In this document: in pieces, positions 7,968 to 14,874 of the stretch
Layout of the letters: every line of letters starts with the position of its first letter
Position numbering within the stretch: position 1 is the stretch's first letter
Assembly: GCA_900318405.1 (NCBI GenBank)
Contig: ONKP01000012.1
Coordinates: 1-32,694, forward strand
From: an uncultured Eubacteriales bacterium
Lineage (GTDB): Bacteria; Bacillota; Clostridia; Lachnospirales; Lachnospiraceae
Direction: 5' to 3'
Length of the DNA: 32,694 bases
The notes under the pieces: generated by a model
What the model was told of the DNA's origin: nothing
Seen by the model: only the letters and a program-made list of their open reading frames with translations
Database searches by the model: none
Position numbers and translations under genes: made by a program

Positions 7968-8085
7968 TCTCTCAGACTTCCTTTCCGTACATAAATATCA
8001 AAGTTATCGATCACTTTCTCAGGCTTCCTTTCCGTACATGAAGATCAAAGTTATCGATTACTCTTTCAGGCTCCCTTTCTGCACA
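7968..8085. repeat. 47-bp tandem repeat joining the HD gene end to the aminopeptidase start
   Basis: TCTCAG-CTTCCTTTCCGTACAT-type units begin at 7970, 8017 and 8064, offset by exactly 47 bp. On the minus strand the first unit is the end of the HD gene (…VQKGSLKE, TAA). The second encodes VIDNFDLHVRKGSLRK followed by TGA. The third encodes VIDNFDIYVRKGSLRE from a GTG at 8014 and ends TGA at 7964-7966, overlapping the aminopeptidase ATG as ATGA. The shift between copies is not a multiple of three, so each copy sits in a new frame and stops at the next unit's start. Confidence 0.9.
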
Positions 8086-8648
8086 TTGGCATCCAGGATC
8101 GACTGCATATACTTCCAGATATCCTCGGAACCGGTGCCGGTCTTCGCATTTCTCTCTTCCACCTGGCTGCGCGCGATCCCGTGTTCTTTCCAGTCGCCGC
8201 CGCCATTGGAATTGTTCAGGAGCATCGGCTGAAAATTATCCATGGTATGTGCAAAACGCGCCTCCGGCGTCTCATAGGCGTTGAATTCCTCCCAGAGAGC
8301 CCGGAGGGCAGCGCCCTGATCCTCCGGCAGCAGACCGAAGATTCTGTCCGCCGCCGCATTTTCGCGGGTGCTCTCCGTCTTTTTGCCCTCTTTGTCATAG
8401 GCGTAGGTGTCCCCGGCATCGATCTCAACGATATCGTGGATCAGCACCATCAGCATCGTCCTGCCCACGTCGATCTTCGCATTTGCATATTCGCTGAGAA
8501 GCCACGTCATGACAGCCAGATGCCAGGCATGATCGGCATCGTCTTCACGCCGCCCGTGCCCCGTCAGATGCGTCTGTCTCAGTATCGTCTTTTCCTTATC
8601 GATTTCCAGAATAAAATCAAGCTGTTTCCGGAATCTTTCCTCGTCCAT
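8058..8648 (-). CDS. HD-domain hydrolase, YfbR/HDDC2-like 5'-nucleotidase
   Basis: 196 residues from ATG 8648, chosen because GAGG sits 6 nt upstream; a GTG at 8660 would add four residues. The HD superfamily pattern is clear: His in HAWHLAVMTWLL, His-Asp in VLIHDIVEIDAGDTYAY, and a later Asp in HTMDNFQPMLLNN. Order and spacing fit the HD_3 group containing YfbR and HDDC2, metal-dependent 5'-deoxynucleotidases acting on deoxynucleoside monophosphates. That role would fit a pyr-pur neighbourhood, but the exact substrate is inference. The last codons (VQKGSLKE) are copied twice into the downstream spacer, and the start region resembles the 37-bp repeats upstream of it. Confidence 0.8.
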   Translation of the reverse strand: MDEERFRKQLDFILEIDKEKTILRQTHLTGHGRREDDADHAWHLAVMTWLLSEYANAKIDVGRTMLMVLIHDIVEIDAGDTYAYDKEGKKTESTRENAAADRIFGLLPEDQGAALRALWEEFNAYETPEARFAHTMDNFQPMLLNNSNGGGDWKEHGIARSQVEERNAKTGTGSEDIWKYMQSILDANVQKGSLKE

Positions 8649-8668
8649 CCTGCGCCTCACTCTCTGTC

Positions 8669-8817
8669 ACTGAACTGTATTTCCTCTGCCTCTGTCATGA
8701 AACAGAGTCAGCCATCCACTCTTCTGCGCCTGCATGAAATACAATCAGTCATGCACTCCTCCGCGCCTGCATGAAATACCGTCAGCCATGCACTCCTCTG
8801 CGCCTCACGAAATACCG
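8669..8817. repeat. 37-bp tandem repeat, three good copies plus a degenerate one
   Basis: Units at 8708-8744, 8745-8781 and 8782-8817 share TCAG(C/T)CATGCACTCCTC-GCGCCTGCATGAAATACCG; a decayed unit lies at 8669-8707 and a stub (TCAGTC) at 8818. On the minus strand each has a GGAGGAG-like ribosome binding site, ATG and a tiny ORF: MADGISCRRGGVHD (8745-8789), MTDCISCRRRRVDG (8708-8752) and MADSVS (8695-8715). Consecutive ORFs overlap, and the HD gene's own GTGAGGCGCAGGATGG start resembles the same unit. Confidence 0.9.
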
Positions 8818-8823
8818 TCAGTC

Positions 8824-9147
8824 TCAGGTCATCCTGTGAATGCCCAGCAGACAGACGCCGAACCAGATGATCAGCACCACACCCGACAACACCGTACTGA
8901 TGACTGCCAGCCGCTGCTTTTCTTCTCCTCCTGACAGGGCCTGTACGCCGTACACAAAGGCAATCAGGGCAAAAACAGCTGCGATCAGTCCGAAAGTGCC
9001 TGCCACAGAGCCTACATCGCCGGCGCGGCTGCTGCTGTACATGAACAGAATGATCGTCATGACACCGGAGACTGCCGTCAGACACAGCGAACGCCTGGAT
9101 TTTCTGTTGTCATCCTTCTCGATGAAAGAATAGCGTCTTTTTTTCAT
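8824..9147 (-). CDS. Small three-helix membrane protein of unknown function
   Basis: 107 residues: a basic cytosolic N-terminus (MKKRRYSFIEKDDNRKSRR), then three predicted membrane spans around residues 21-37, 47-70 and 80-102. Length and layout recall a small Lachnospiraceae family I think is DUF6142, which is a recollection and unverified. The start is not strong: GGGAACAGA precedes ATGTACCTATGAAA, where a three-codon ORF ends in a TGA that overlaps the chosen ATG. It lies 42 nt after pyrE and is probably co-transcribed with the pyr genes. No function can be given. Confidence 0.65.
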   Translation of the reverse strand: MKKRRYSFIEKDDNRKSRRSLCLTAVSGVMTIILFMYSSSRAGDVGSVAGTFGLIAAVFALIAFVYGVQALSGGEEKQRLAVISTVLSGVVLIIWFGVCLLGIHRMT

Positions 9148-9189
9148 AGGTACATTCTGTTCCCGTTGTATCCTTTCAGCAATATCTTC

Positions 9190-9885
9190 TCAGAAGAGAT
9201 CCTTATATTCCTCCGCGCCGTACTGTGCATAATATTCGCGGATTGCCTGCTTTCTTTCCTCTGTGAGCACCGGTGTGCCATCCTTCTGAGATGCCCTGCC
9301 AAGGCAGCTGTACACATCAGCCATCGTCACAATGGCATCCGTCGGAAATCCGTACTTGTCAGAAATCTCTGCAAGCGCACTCTTTGTCCCCTTGCCACGC
9401 TCCATGCGGTTCAGGGAGACCATCATACCTACTACGTTTACTTTTGCCTGCGAAGTGAGGATCGGCCAGGTCTCCTCGATGGACTTGCCGGATGTCGTCA
9501 CATCCTCGATGATGACCACGCGGCTGCCATCCTCCAGGCTGCTGCCGAGCAGGATACCCTTGTCACCGTGGTCCTTCACTTCCTTGCGGTTGGAACAGTA
9601 GCGCACATCAACGCCGTACATCTCACTGATCGCCATCGACGCAGCCACAGCGAGCGGAATACCCTTGTACGCCGGTCCGAACAGCACATCAAAATCAAGG
9701 CCGAAGCGGTCATGAATGGCTCTGGCATAAAAGCCGCCGAGCTTCCGCAGCTGCGTACCGGTCACATAGGCACCTGCATTCATAAAAAACGGAGACTTTC
9801 TCCCACTCTTCAGGGTAAAATCTCCGAATTTAAGTACATTGCTCTCCACCATGAACGAAATAAACTGCTCTTTATAGTCTTCCAC
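9190..9885 (-). CDS. pyrE: Orotate phosphoribosyltransferase
   Basis: Adds PRPP to orotate, giving OMP. 231 residues from GTG 9885, preferred because GGAGG lies 8 nt upstream; GTG 9891 would be only 2 nt from it. The PRPP-binding motif VVIIEDVTTSGKSIEET is intact, with FGDFTLKSGRKSPFFMNAG at the N-terminus and FGPAYKGIPLAVAASMA for orotate/PRPP contacts. The start lies 16 nt after the pyrD stop. Last of the core pyrC-F-K-D-E order. Confidence 0.95.
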   Translation of the reverse strand: MEDYKEQFISFMVESNVLKFGDFTLKSGRKSPFFMNAGAYVTGTQLRKLGGFYARAIHDRFGLDFDVLFGPAYKGIPLAVAASMAISEMYGVDVRYCSNRKEVKDHGDKGILLGSSLEDGSRVVIIEDVTTSGKSIEETWPILTSQAKVNVVGMMVSLNRMERGKGTKSALAEISDKYGFPTDAIVTMADVYSCLGRASQKDGTPVLTEERKQAIREYYAQYGAEEYKDLF

Positions 9886-9906
9886 GTCCACTTCCTCCTT
9901 TATCAG

Positions 9907-10827
9907 TCATGTATTGTCCACAGCGCCGATCAGATCTGTGATCTGCTCAATACCGTAACGATCCAGATAGGCCGAGAAGCCGTCGATGATTTTTTCCGTG
10001 ATCGTCGGATCGGTGAAATTAGCTGTTCCGACAGCGACTGCCGTCGCCCCCGCGAGGATAAATTCCATGGCATCCTCCCAGGAATGAATACCGCCCATCC
10101 CGATCACGGGAATTTTCACGGCATGCGCTGCTTCATAGACCATCCGTACAGCCACAGGATGAATAGCCGGTCCTGACATGCCACCGGTTCTGTTCGCCAG
10201 CACGAACTTCCGGCGGCTGACATCGATCTTCATGCCGGTGATCGTATTGATCAGCGAGATGGCGTCAGCGCCGCCGGCCTCGACAGCTCTGGCCATATCG
10301 GCGATGCTCGTGACATTCGGGCTCAGCTTCATGATGACCGGCTGCCGCGCTGCGCGTTTGCAGGCCTTCGTTATTTTTTCAGCGGTCGCCGGATCCGTGC
10401 CAAAAGCAATGCCGCCCTCTCTGACATTGGGGCAGGAGATATTGATCTCCAGCGCATCCACGGGCTCATCAGCCAGACGGCGCACGACGTCCACGTACTC
10501 CTCTTCGGAATGGCCGCACACGTTGACGATGATCCGGGTGTCATATTTTTTCAGAAACGGGATGTCCCGCTCGCAGAACACGTCAATGCCGGGATTCTGC
10601 AGGCCGACGGCATTCAGCATACCGCCGTATACCTCCGCTATGCGGGGTGTCGGATTGCCGGGCCACGGCACAGAGGCGACGCCCTTGGTCACAACGGCGC
10701 CGAGCCTGTTCAGATCGGTATATTCACTGTATTCCGCTCCGGAGCCGAAAGTTCCGGAAGCTGTCATCACGGGATTCTTCAGTTCTATTCCCGCCAGATT
10801 GACCTTCAGTCTGTCGTCATTCATCAT
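9907..10827 (-). CDS. pyrD: Dihydroorotate dehydrogenase, catalytic subunit (type 1B)
   Basis: FMN enzyme oxidising dihydroorotate to orotate; with PyrK it uses NAD+. 306 residues from ATG 10827, with AGGAGGAG just upstream (ATG 10824 also possible); an open frame extends further upstream into pyrK but has no support. Motifs: LAGIELKNPVMTASGTFGSG at the N-terminus, EINISCPNVREGGIAFG with the active-site Cys and Asn, SLINTITGMKIDV and GMGGIHSWEDAMEFILAGA plus VGTANF for FMN phosphate. Type 1B is supported by pyrK directly upstream. Confidence 0.95.
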   Translation of the reverse strand: MMNDDRLKVNLAGIELKNPVMTASGTFGSGAEYSEYTDLNRLGAVVTKGVASVPWPGNPTPRIAEVYGGMLNAVGLQNPGIDVFCERDIPFLKKYDTRIIVNVCGHSEEEYVDVVRRLADEPVDALEINISCPNVREGGIAFGTDPATAEKITKACKRAARQPVIMKLSPNVTSIADMARAVEAGGADAISLINTITGMKIDVSRRKFVLANRTGGMSGPAIHPVAVRMVYEAAHAVKIPVIGMGGIHSWEDAMEFILAGATAVAVGTANFTDPTITEKIIDGFSAYLDRYGIEQITDLIGAVDNT

Positions 10828-10852
10828 GTGCTCCTCCTGAAGCAGCTTTGTA

Positions 10853-10918
10853 CTGCCGCCTGCCGGTTCAGCCCGGACTGATCTGCCCTGCCGTCTGTCT
10901 GCCAGTTCAGCCGAGATC
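10853..10918. repeat. Duplicated pyrK-end segment in the pyrK-pyrD spacer
   Basis: TGCCAGTTCAGC at 10900-10911, which contains the pyrK stop codon, recurs as TGCCGGTTCAGC at 10861-10872, offset 39 bp, with flanking similarity (CTGCCG… before, …GATC after). It is a decayed single duplication of the end of pyrK. Confidence 0.55.
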
Positions 10919-11746
10919 AAGTTGCTCCGCGCGGAAGACAGGTCCGTCCGTGCACACCCTGGCATTTCTGACATGCGAATGGCCGTCCACTTCCGTTGTT
11001 TTGCACACGCAGGCCAGGCAGGCACCGATGCCGCAGGCCATCCTCTCTTCCATCGAGATCCAGCAGGGGATCTGCTTTTCCACAGCGAATGCTTTCAGTG
11101 CACGCAGCATGGGAAGCGGTCCGCAGGCAAAAATAATCTCCGGCACGCATCCGTTTTCCCGCAGAGCATCCAGCACATTTCCCTTTGTGCCCGTACTGCC
11201 GTCCTCCGTGGCGATCATTACATCCCCATAGGAGGCAAACTCCGGCACAAGAAAGGTTTTACTTCGATAACCGAGAACACCGGTCACATGCGTCGGCTGC
11301 ATACGGAGCTCTCCGTCACTGTCTTTTCCGGTTACGCCCTCGCTCTCATGGAGAACACGGGCCGTTTCCAGCAGAGGCGGAATGCCGATGCCGCCGCCAA
11401 TCAGTGTCACACGACGGCCGGCAGCCTCTTCCAGAGGAAAACCGTTGCCGAGGGGTCCCATCATACGCAGCGTTGCTCCTGCTTTCATGGCAGCCAGCTC
11501 CTGCGTGCCTCCGCCTGATACGCGGTAGACGAGACGGAGAATCCCCTTCTCCGCGTCAATCCCACACAGACTGATCGGACGCGGCAGAATCCTCGCCGCA
11601 TCGGGGAGGTAGAGATTAACGAACTGCCCCGGAACCGCAAGAGCTGCTGCCTCCGGCGCCTCCAGTCTCATATCCCATATGCCGTCAAGGATCTCTGTCT
11701 GTGAAAGAATCCGGGCCGTTTCCATATGTTTCATCGTTTTTTCCAT
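10907..11746 (-). CDS. pyrK: Dihydroorotate dehydrogenase electron-transfer subunit
   Basis: FAD and [2Fe-2S] subunit that passes electrons from PyrD to NAD+. 279 residues. N-terminal flavin domain with PGQFVNLYLPDAARILPRPI, NAD-binding IGGGIGIPPLLETARVL and FACGPLPMLRAL, and a C-terminal cluster-binding stretch with Cys238, Cys243, Cys246 and Cys265 (ERMACGIGACLACVCK … ARVC). ATG 11746 follows GGAAGGGGACAGAATC; a second ATG (Met5, 11734) overlaps the stop of a small upstream ORF as ATGA and is an alternative start. The spacer before it carries degenerate repeats. Confidence 0.95.
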   Translation of the reverse strand: MEKTMKHMETARILSQTEILDGIWDMRLEAPEAAALAVPGQFVNLYLPDAARILPRPISLCGIDAEKGILRLVYRVSGGGTQELAAMKAGATLRMMGPLGNGFPLEEAAGRRVTLIGGGIGIPPLLETARVLHESEGVTGKDSDGELRMQPTHVTGVLGYRSKTFLVPEFASYGDVMIATEDGSTGTKGNVLDALRENGCVPEIIFACGPLPMLRALKAFAVEKQIPCWISMEERMACGIGACLACVCKTTEVDGHSHVRNARVCTDGPVFRAEQLDLG

Positions 11747-11755
11747 GATTCTGTC

Positions 11756-11840
11756 CCCTTCCAGCCGGAATATCCTGGTTTCCGTCTGAAATTTTCCTCA
11801 TTTCTCCCAACCGGAAATTTCCTCATCCCTTCCAGCCAGA
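11756..11840. repeat. Degenerate repeats upstream of pyrK
   Basis: CCCTTCCAGCC occurs at 11756-11766 and 11827-11837, a relative TTCTCCCAACC at 11802-11812, and TTTCCTCA at 11793-11800 and 11818-11825 (offset 25). On the minus strand each unit reads stop-like TGAGG, GGAAATTT, then a purine-rich GGAAGGG or GGGAG and ATGAG. The pyrK ribosome binding site is the last copy. The remainder of the pyrF-pyrK spacer (11841-11919) holds two small hairpins and nothing else I recognise. Confidence 0.6.
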
Positions 11841-11919
11841 ATTCCCAGCGCTCACAGGCCGCAGCAGTGTCAGCACTGCGGGTAAATGCCCTGCTTTACC
11901 TCCGAAAATTTCCGTGCGC

Positions 11920-12852
11920 TCACGCACCGGCGATGGCGCCGTTGATATCCGCGATCATATCGAGTACCGCCTGACGGGAAGCGTCTGCATAGGCAGCCTC
12001 GCCGAACTCCGCATATTTTTCCTTGCGGTACGCACAGATGATGCCGCGCGAGCTGTTGACGATCGCACCGAGACCGTCCTCATTGAAAAATCCGCGGAGA
12101 TCCGAGCCTTTTCCGCCCTGTGCACCGTAGCCCGGCACAAGGATATAACTCTGCGGCATGATTTTTCTCAGCGCCGTGCCCTGCTCAGGATAGGTTGCGC
12201 CGACAACGGCACCCACATCATAGTATCCGTACTCGCCGGGTTCACCCTCACGTGCCCACGCATTTACTTTTTCAGCGACCAGCTCGTAGAGCGGACGCCC
12301 GTCGATCAGACGGTCCTGAAATTCCCCGCTCGACGGGTTGGATGTCTTCACAAGAACGAAAATACCCTTCTGTTCCTTCCTGCAGACATTGATGAACGGA
12401 CGGACACCGTCGCTTCCGAGATACGGATTGACGGTCGCAAAATCCTCATGAAAGGCGGTAAACGCATGCGTACCGACCCGTGTATGGCCCAGATGCGCCT
12501 GCGCATAGGCATCCGATGTGGAACCGATGTCACCCCGCTTGATGTCACCGATCACGCAGAGTCCCTTGCTCTGGCAGTAGGTAACGGTACGCTCAAAACA
12601 GGTCATGCCGGGAATGCCGTACTGTTCATACATGGCAATCTGCGGCTTCACCGCCGGGATCAGATCATAGGTGGCGTCGATGATGCCCTTGTTGAATTCC
12701 CAGATGGCCTCAGCAGCACCTTCCAGTGTCTCGCCGAATTCAATGAAAGCGGTGTTCAGAATTTTCTCCGGCACATAGTCGAGCATCGGATCAAGTCCGA
12801 CAACAACAGGTGCGTTCTTCTCTCTGATATTCCGGATCAGATCATCAATCAT
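11920..12852 (-). CDS. pyrF: Orotidine 5'-phosphate decarboxylase, long form
   Basis: Decarboxylates OMP to UMP. 310 residues, matching the longer (subfamily 2) OMP decarboxylases rather than the 230-240-residue form. The catalytic Asp-Lys-Asp signature is in VIGDIKRGDIGSTSDAYAQA, with VVVGLDPMLDYVPEK at the N-terminus and SYILVPGYGAQGG late. ATG 12852 overlaps the pyrC end by 8 nt and has GGGAG 8 nt upstream, so it is preferred over more upstream starts inside pyrC. Confidence 0.95.
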   Translation of the reverse strand: MIDDLIRNIREKNAPVVVGLDPMLDYVPEKILNTAFIEFGETLEGAAEAIWEFNKGIIDATYDLIPAVKPQIAMYEQYGIPGMTCFERTVTYCQSKGLCVIGDIKRGDIGSTSDAYAQAHLGHTRVGTHAFTAFHEDFATVNPYLGSDGVRPFINVCRKEQKGIFVLVKTSNPSSGEFQDRLIDGRPLYELVAEKVNAWAREGEPGEYGYYDVGAVVGATYPEQGTALRKIMPQSYILVPGYGAQGGKGSDLRGFFNEDGLGAIVNSSRGIICAYRKEKYAEFGEAAYADASRQAVLDMIADINGAIAGA

Positions 12853-14143
12853 ATACAAGTCTCCCTTCGTGATAAACGATGCTGCCACCGCAGATGGTGG
12901 TGCGCACACAGCCTGTCAGCTCTTTTCCCGCAAATGGTGTATTTTTTCCGCGGGATGCGAACTGCAGCGGATCTACCACCCAGATCTTATCAGGGTCGAT
13001 GATCGTCACATCGGCCTCGCTCCCCTCTGCCAGCGTCCCTCTCCTGTCCAGATGGAGGATGCGGGCGGGATTGGCGCTCATTTTTTCTGCCATCTGCAAC
13101 GGGGTCAGGACACCCGGTCTGACAAGCTCCGTGATCGTCAGCGCCACCGATGTCTCCAATCCGGTAATGCCGAACGGCGCCTTTTCCATGGACTGTTCCT
13201 TGTCCCGGCGCGTATGCGGCGCGTGGTCCGTGCTGATCACTTCAAAAATATTCTCCGCCAGCCCGTTCCGCAGCGCTTCGCGGTCCTCGGCCGTGCGGAG
13301 CGGCGGATTCATCTTGTAATTTGTATCGCCGGGAATGCGGTCTGCACTGGTAAGCGTGAAATGATGCGGGCATACCTCGCCGGATACATCGATGCCTCTG
13401 GCTCTGGCGATCTTCAGCATATCATAGCTGCCCTTTGTCGAGCAGTGGCACAGATGAAGATGTACTCCCGTCTCCTGTGCAAGAAGAATATCGCGCGCGA
13501 TAATAACGTCTTCGGTATTGTTTGTGATGCCTCTGAGGCCCTGTGCCCGGGAAAAATCGTCCTCGTTCACGCAGCCGCCGTTGACCAGGCTGCTGTCTTC
13601 GCAGTGATCAAGGAAAGGAATATGCAGTTCGGCAGCCGTTTTCATGGCCTCACGGCAGAGAAGGGCATTCATCACGGATTTCCCGTCTTCGCTGATCGCC
13701 GGAATGCCGGCTTTTACCATGCCGCGAATATCAGACAGCCTGACACCCTTCTGGCCTTCCGTAACCGCACCCGCCTGCAGCACGTGAACCGGTGCTGTAT
13801 GCGCAGCCTTATTCATGACGTAATCCACGCGGTCCGGCGTATCGATCACCGGCTTCGTATTCGGCATGGCGACGATCGTGGTGATGCCGCCGCGTGCGGC
13901 TGCCCGCGCGCCGCTTGTCACATCTTCCTTGTCTGTCTGCCCGGGATCGCGCAGATGCACGTGCATATCGATCAGTCCCGGCATAACCCAGCAGCCGGCA
14001 GCATCCAGTGTGACATCCGCATGCCGACGGATGTGCTTTGCCACACGTGTTACCTTACCGTCACTCAGATACAGATCCATGATCCCGTCAACATCTGCCG
14101 CAGGATCAAGAACTCTTCCATTCCTGATTAAAATAGATTTCAT
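12845..14143 (-). CDS. pyrC: Dihydroorotase
   Basis: Zinc enzyme closing carbamoyl-aspartate to dihydroorotate. 432 residues, type I length. Metal-binding DMHVHLRDPGQTDKEDV near residue 60, later DHCEDSSLV and HLCHCST His residues, and ISTDHAPHTRRDKE with the catalytic Asp. ATG 14143 follows CGGAGTG. First gene of the pyr operon; the promoter at 14232-14260 is about 90 nt upstream. The genes for the earlier steps (carAB, pyrB) are not in the window. Confidence 0.96.
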   Translation of the reverse strand: MKSILIRNGRVLDPAADVDGIMDLYLSDGKVTRVAKHIRRHADVTLDAAGCWVMPGLIDMHVHLRDPGQTDKEDVTSGARAAARGGITTIVAMPNTKPVIDTPDRVDYVMNKAAHTAPVHVLQAGAVTEGQKGVRLSDIRGMVKAGIPAISEDGKSVMNALLCREAMKTAAELHIPFLDHCEDSSLVNGGCVNEDDFSRAQGLRGITNNTEDVIIARDILLAQETGVHLHLCHCSTKGSYDMLKIARARGIDVSGEVCPHHFTLTSADRIPGDTNYKMNPPLRTAEDREALRNGLAENIFEVISTDHAPHTRRDKEQSMEKAPFGITGLETSVALTITELVRPGVLTPLQMAEKMSANPARILHLDRRGTLAEGSEADVTIIDPDKIWVVDPLQFASRGKNTPFAGKELTGCVRTTICGGSIVYHEGRLVYD

Positions 14144-14231
14144 ATTGACACTCCGTCCGGAATGACGCCTGCATTCATGCCTTCTGATTTCTGTTGTTTT
14201 CTACTGGCATGATACGCCATTTATCCAGACA

Positions 14232-14260
14232 AGTATACAGGAAGCCCCCTGTATTTTCAA
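14232..14260 (-). promoter_or_regulatory. Sigma-A promoter of the pyr operon
   Basis: On the minus strand TTGAAA (14255-14260) and TATACT (14232-14237) are 17 bp apart, predicting a start near 14225 and a leader of about 80 nt before pyrC. The leader has a small TGGC/GCCA hairpin but no recognisable PyrR anti-antiterminator motif. Confidence 0.8.
14235..14254. promoter_or_regulatory. Perfect inverted repeat inside the pyr promoter, candidate operator
   Basis: ATACAGG (14235-14241), six bases, CCTGTAT (14248-14254). It fills the -35/-10 spacer and overlaps the -10 hexamer, the classic place for a repressor. A further half-site, AATACAG, lies just upstream near 14270. A second inverted repeat, GCCTGAA/TTCAGGC (14292-14298 and 14308-14314), sits between this promoter and the divergent cold-shock promoter. 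The binding protein is unknown. Confidence 0.55.
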
Positions 14261-14338
14261 GGAAACTGCAAATACAGCCATCCCGCGAAAAGCCTGAATT
14301 TACGCCGTTCAGGCAGTACCACGCTGTATGTTTTATTC

Positions 14339-14367
14339 TTGACATTCAACACACTGATATCTATAAT
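14339..14367 (+). promoter_or_regulatory. Perfect consensus sigma-A promoter of the cold-shock gene
   Basis: TTGACA (14339-14344), 17 bp, TATAAT (14362-14367): both hexamers match consensus exactly. Transcription should start near 14374. Confidence 0.92.
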
Positions 14368-14373
14368 GCAAAT

Positions 14374-14400
14374 TGTCGATGGGGACAAAAACCGTCGACA
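14374..14400 (+). promoter_or_regulatory. Hairpin at the start of the cold-shock mRNA leader
   Basis: TGTCGATGG (14374-14382) pairs with CCGTCGACA (14392-14400) over 9 bp with one G-T, loop GGACAAAAA. It begins at the predicted 5' end and is followed by about 40 nt of U-rich sequence up to GGAGG at 14441. It could be a temperature-responsive leader, as known for E. coli cspA, or a 5' stabiliser; this is inference. Confidence 0.55.
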
Positions 14401-14453
14401 TTATTGTTATTTTCTTTTTTATCTTATTTTTTTGTCAAGCGGAGGTACTTTAA

Positions 14454-14654
14454 ATGAACAAGGGAACTGTTAAGTGGTTCAGCGCTGAAAAGGGATACGG
14501 ATTCATTACCGGAGAAGATGGAAAGGACGTATTCGTTCATTTTTCAGCCATTCAGGGCGAGGGCTTCAAGTCTCTGGATGAGGGTCAGGCTGTTTCTTAC
14601 GATCTCGTAGAGGGACCGAAGGGTATGCAGGCTGCCAACGTTGTAAAACTTTGA
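14454..14654 (+). CDS. csp: Cold-shock domain protein
   Basis: 66-residue single cold-shock domain, a cytosolic RNA/ssDNA chaperone that melts RNA structure. RNP1 is KGYGFI (residues 13-18) and RNP2 is VFVHF (26-30); the N-terminal [10 protein letters not shown] is diagnostic. GGAGG lies 8 nt before ATG 14454. The perfect promoter and good ribosome binding site suggest high expression. Which csp paralogue it is cannot be said. The 170 nt after it, up to the terminator, holds no gene I can support. Confidence 0.97.
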   Translation: MNKGTVKWFSAEKGYGFITGEDGKDVFVHFSAIQGEGFKSLDEGQAVSYDLVEGPKGMQAANVVKL

Positions 14655-14816
14655 TTGCAGCTGCACGATATCAGGAATATGAACACAGGGTTCGCCGTTC
14701 GCGGTGAATTCCGGCATTACCAGGTAATCTTGTTCAGCATATTAAGTACCGATTCAGTTCAGATATATCATATGTAAACAAGACAGCAGGTACGTGGCAT
14801 AATTGGTTTTACGCAG

Positions 14817-14857
14817 AAAAAAAGGAAGGACGCCGGCGGATCGCCGGCGTCCTTTTT
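14817..14857. terminator. Strong bidirectional intrinsic terminator
   Basis: GGACGCCGGCG (14828-14838), loop GAT, CGCCGGCGTCC (14842-14852): an 11-bp perfect GC-rich stem with TTTTT after it on the plus strand and an A-run (14817-14823) before it that gives a T-run on the minus strand. It can end csp from the left and the membrane-protein gene at 14959-15324 from the right. Confidence 0.9.
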
Positions 14858-14874
14858 ACTGTACTGTATAAGCT

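Noticed and set aside
8708-8817. CRISPR-like array
   Set aside because: Units are contiguous with no unique spacers and carry start codons and ribosome binding sites.
14144-14225. PyrR attenuator in the pyr leader
   Set aside because: The leader is about 80 nt, with one small hairpin and no PyrR-binding consensus or terminator.
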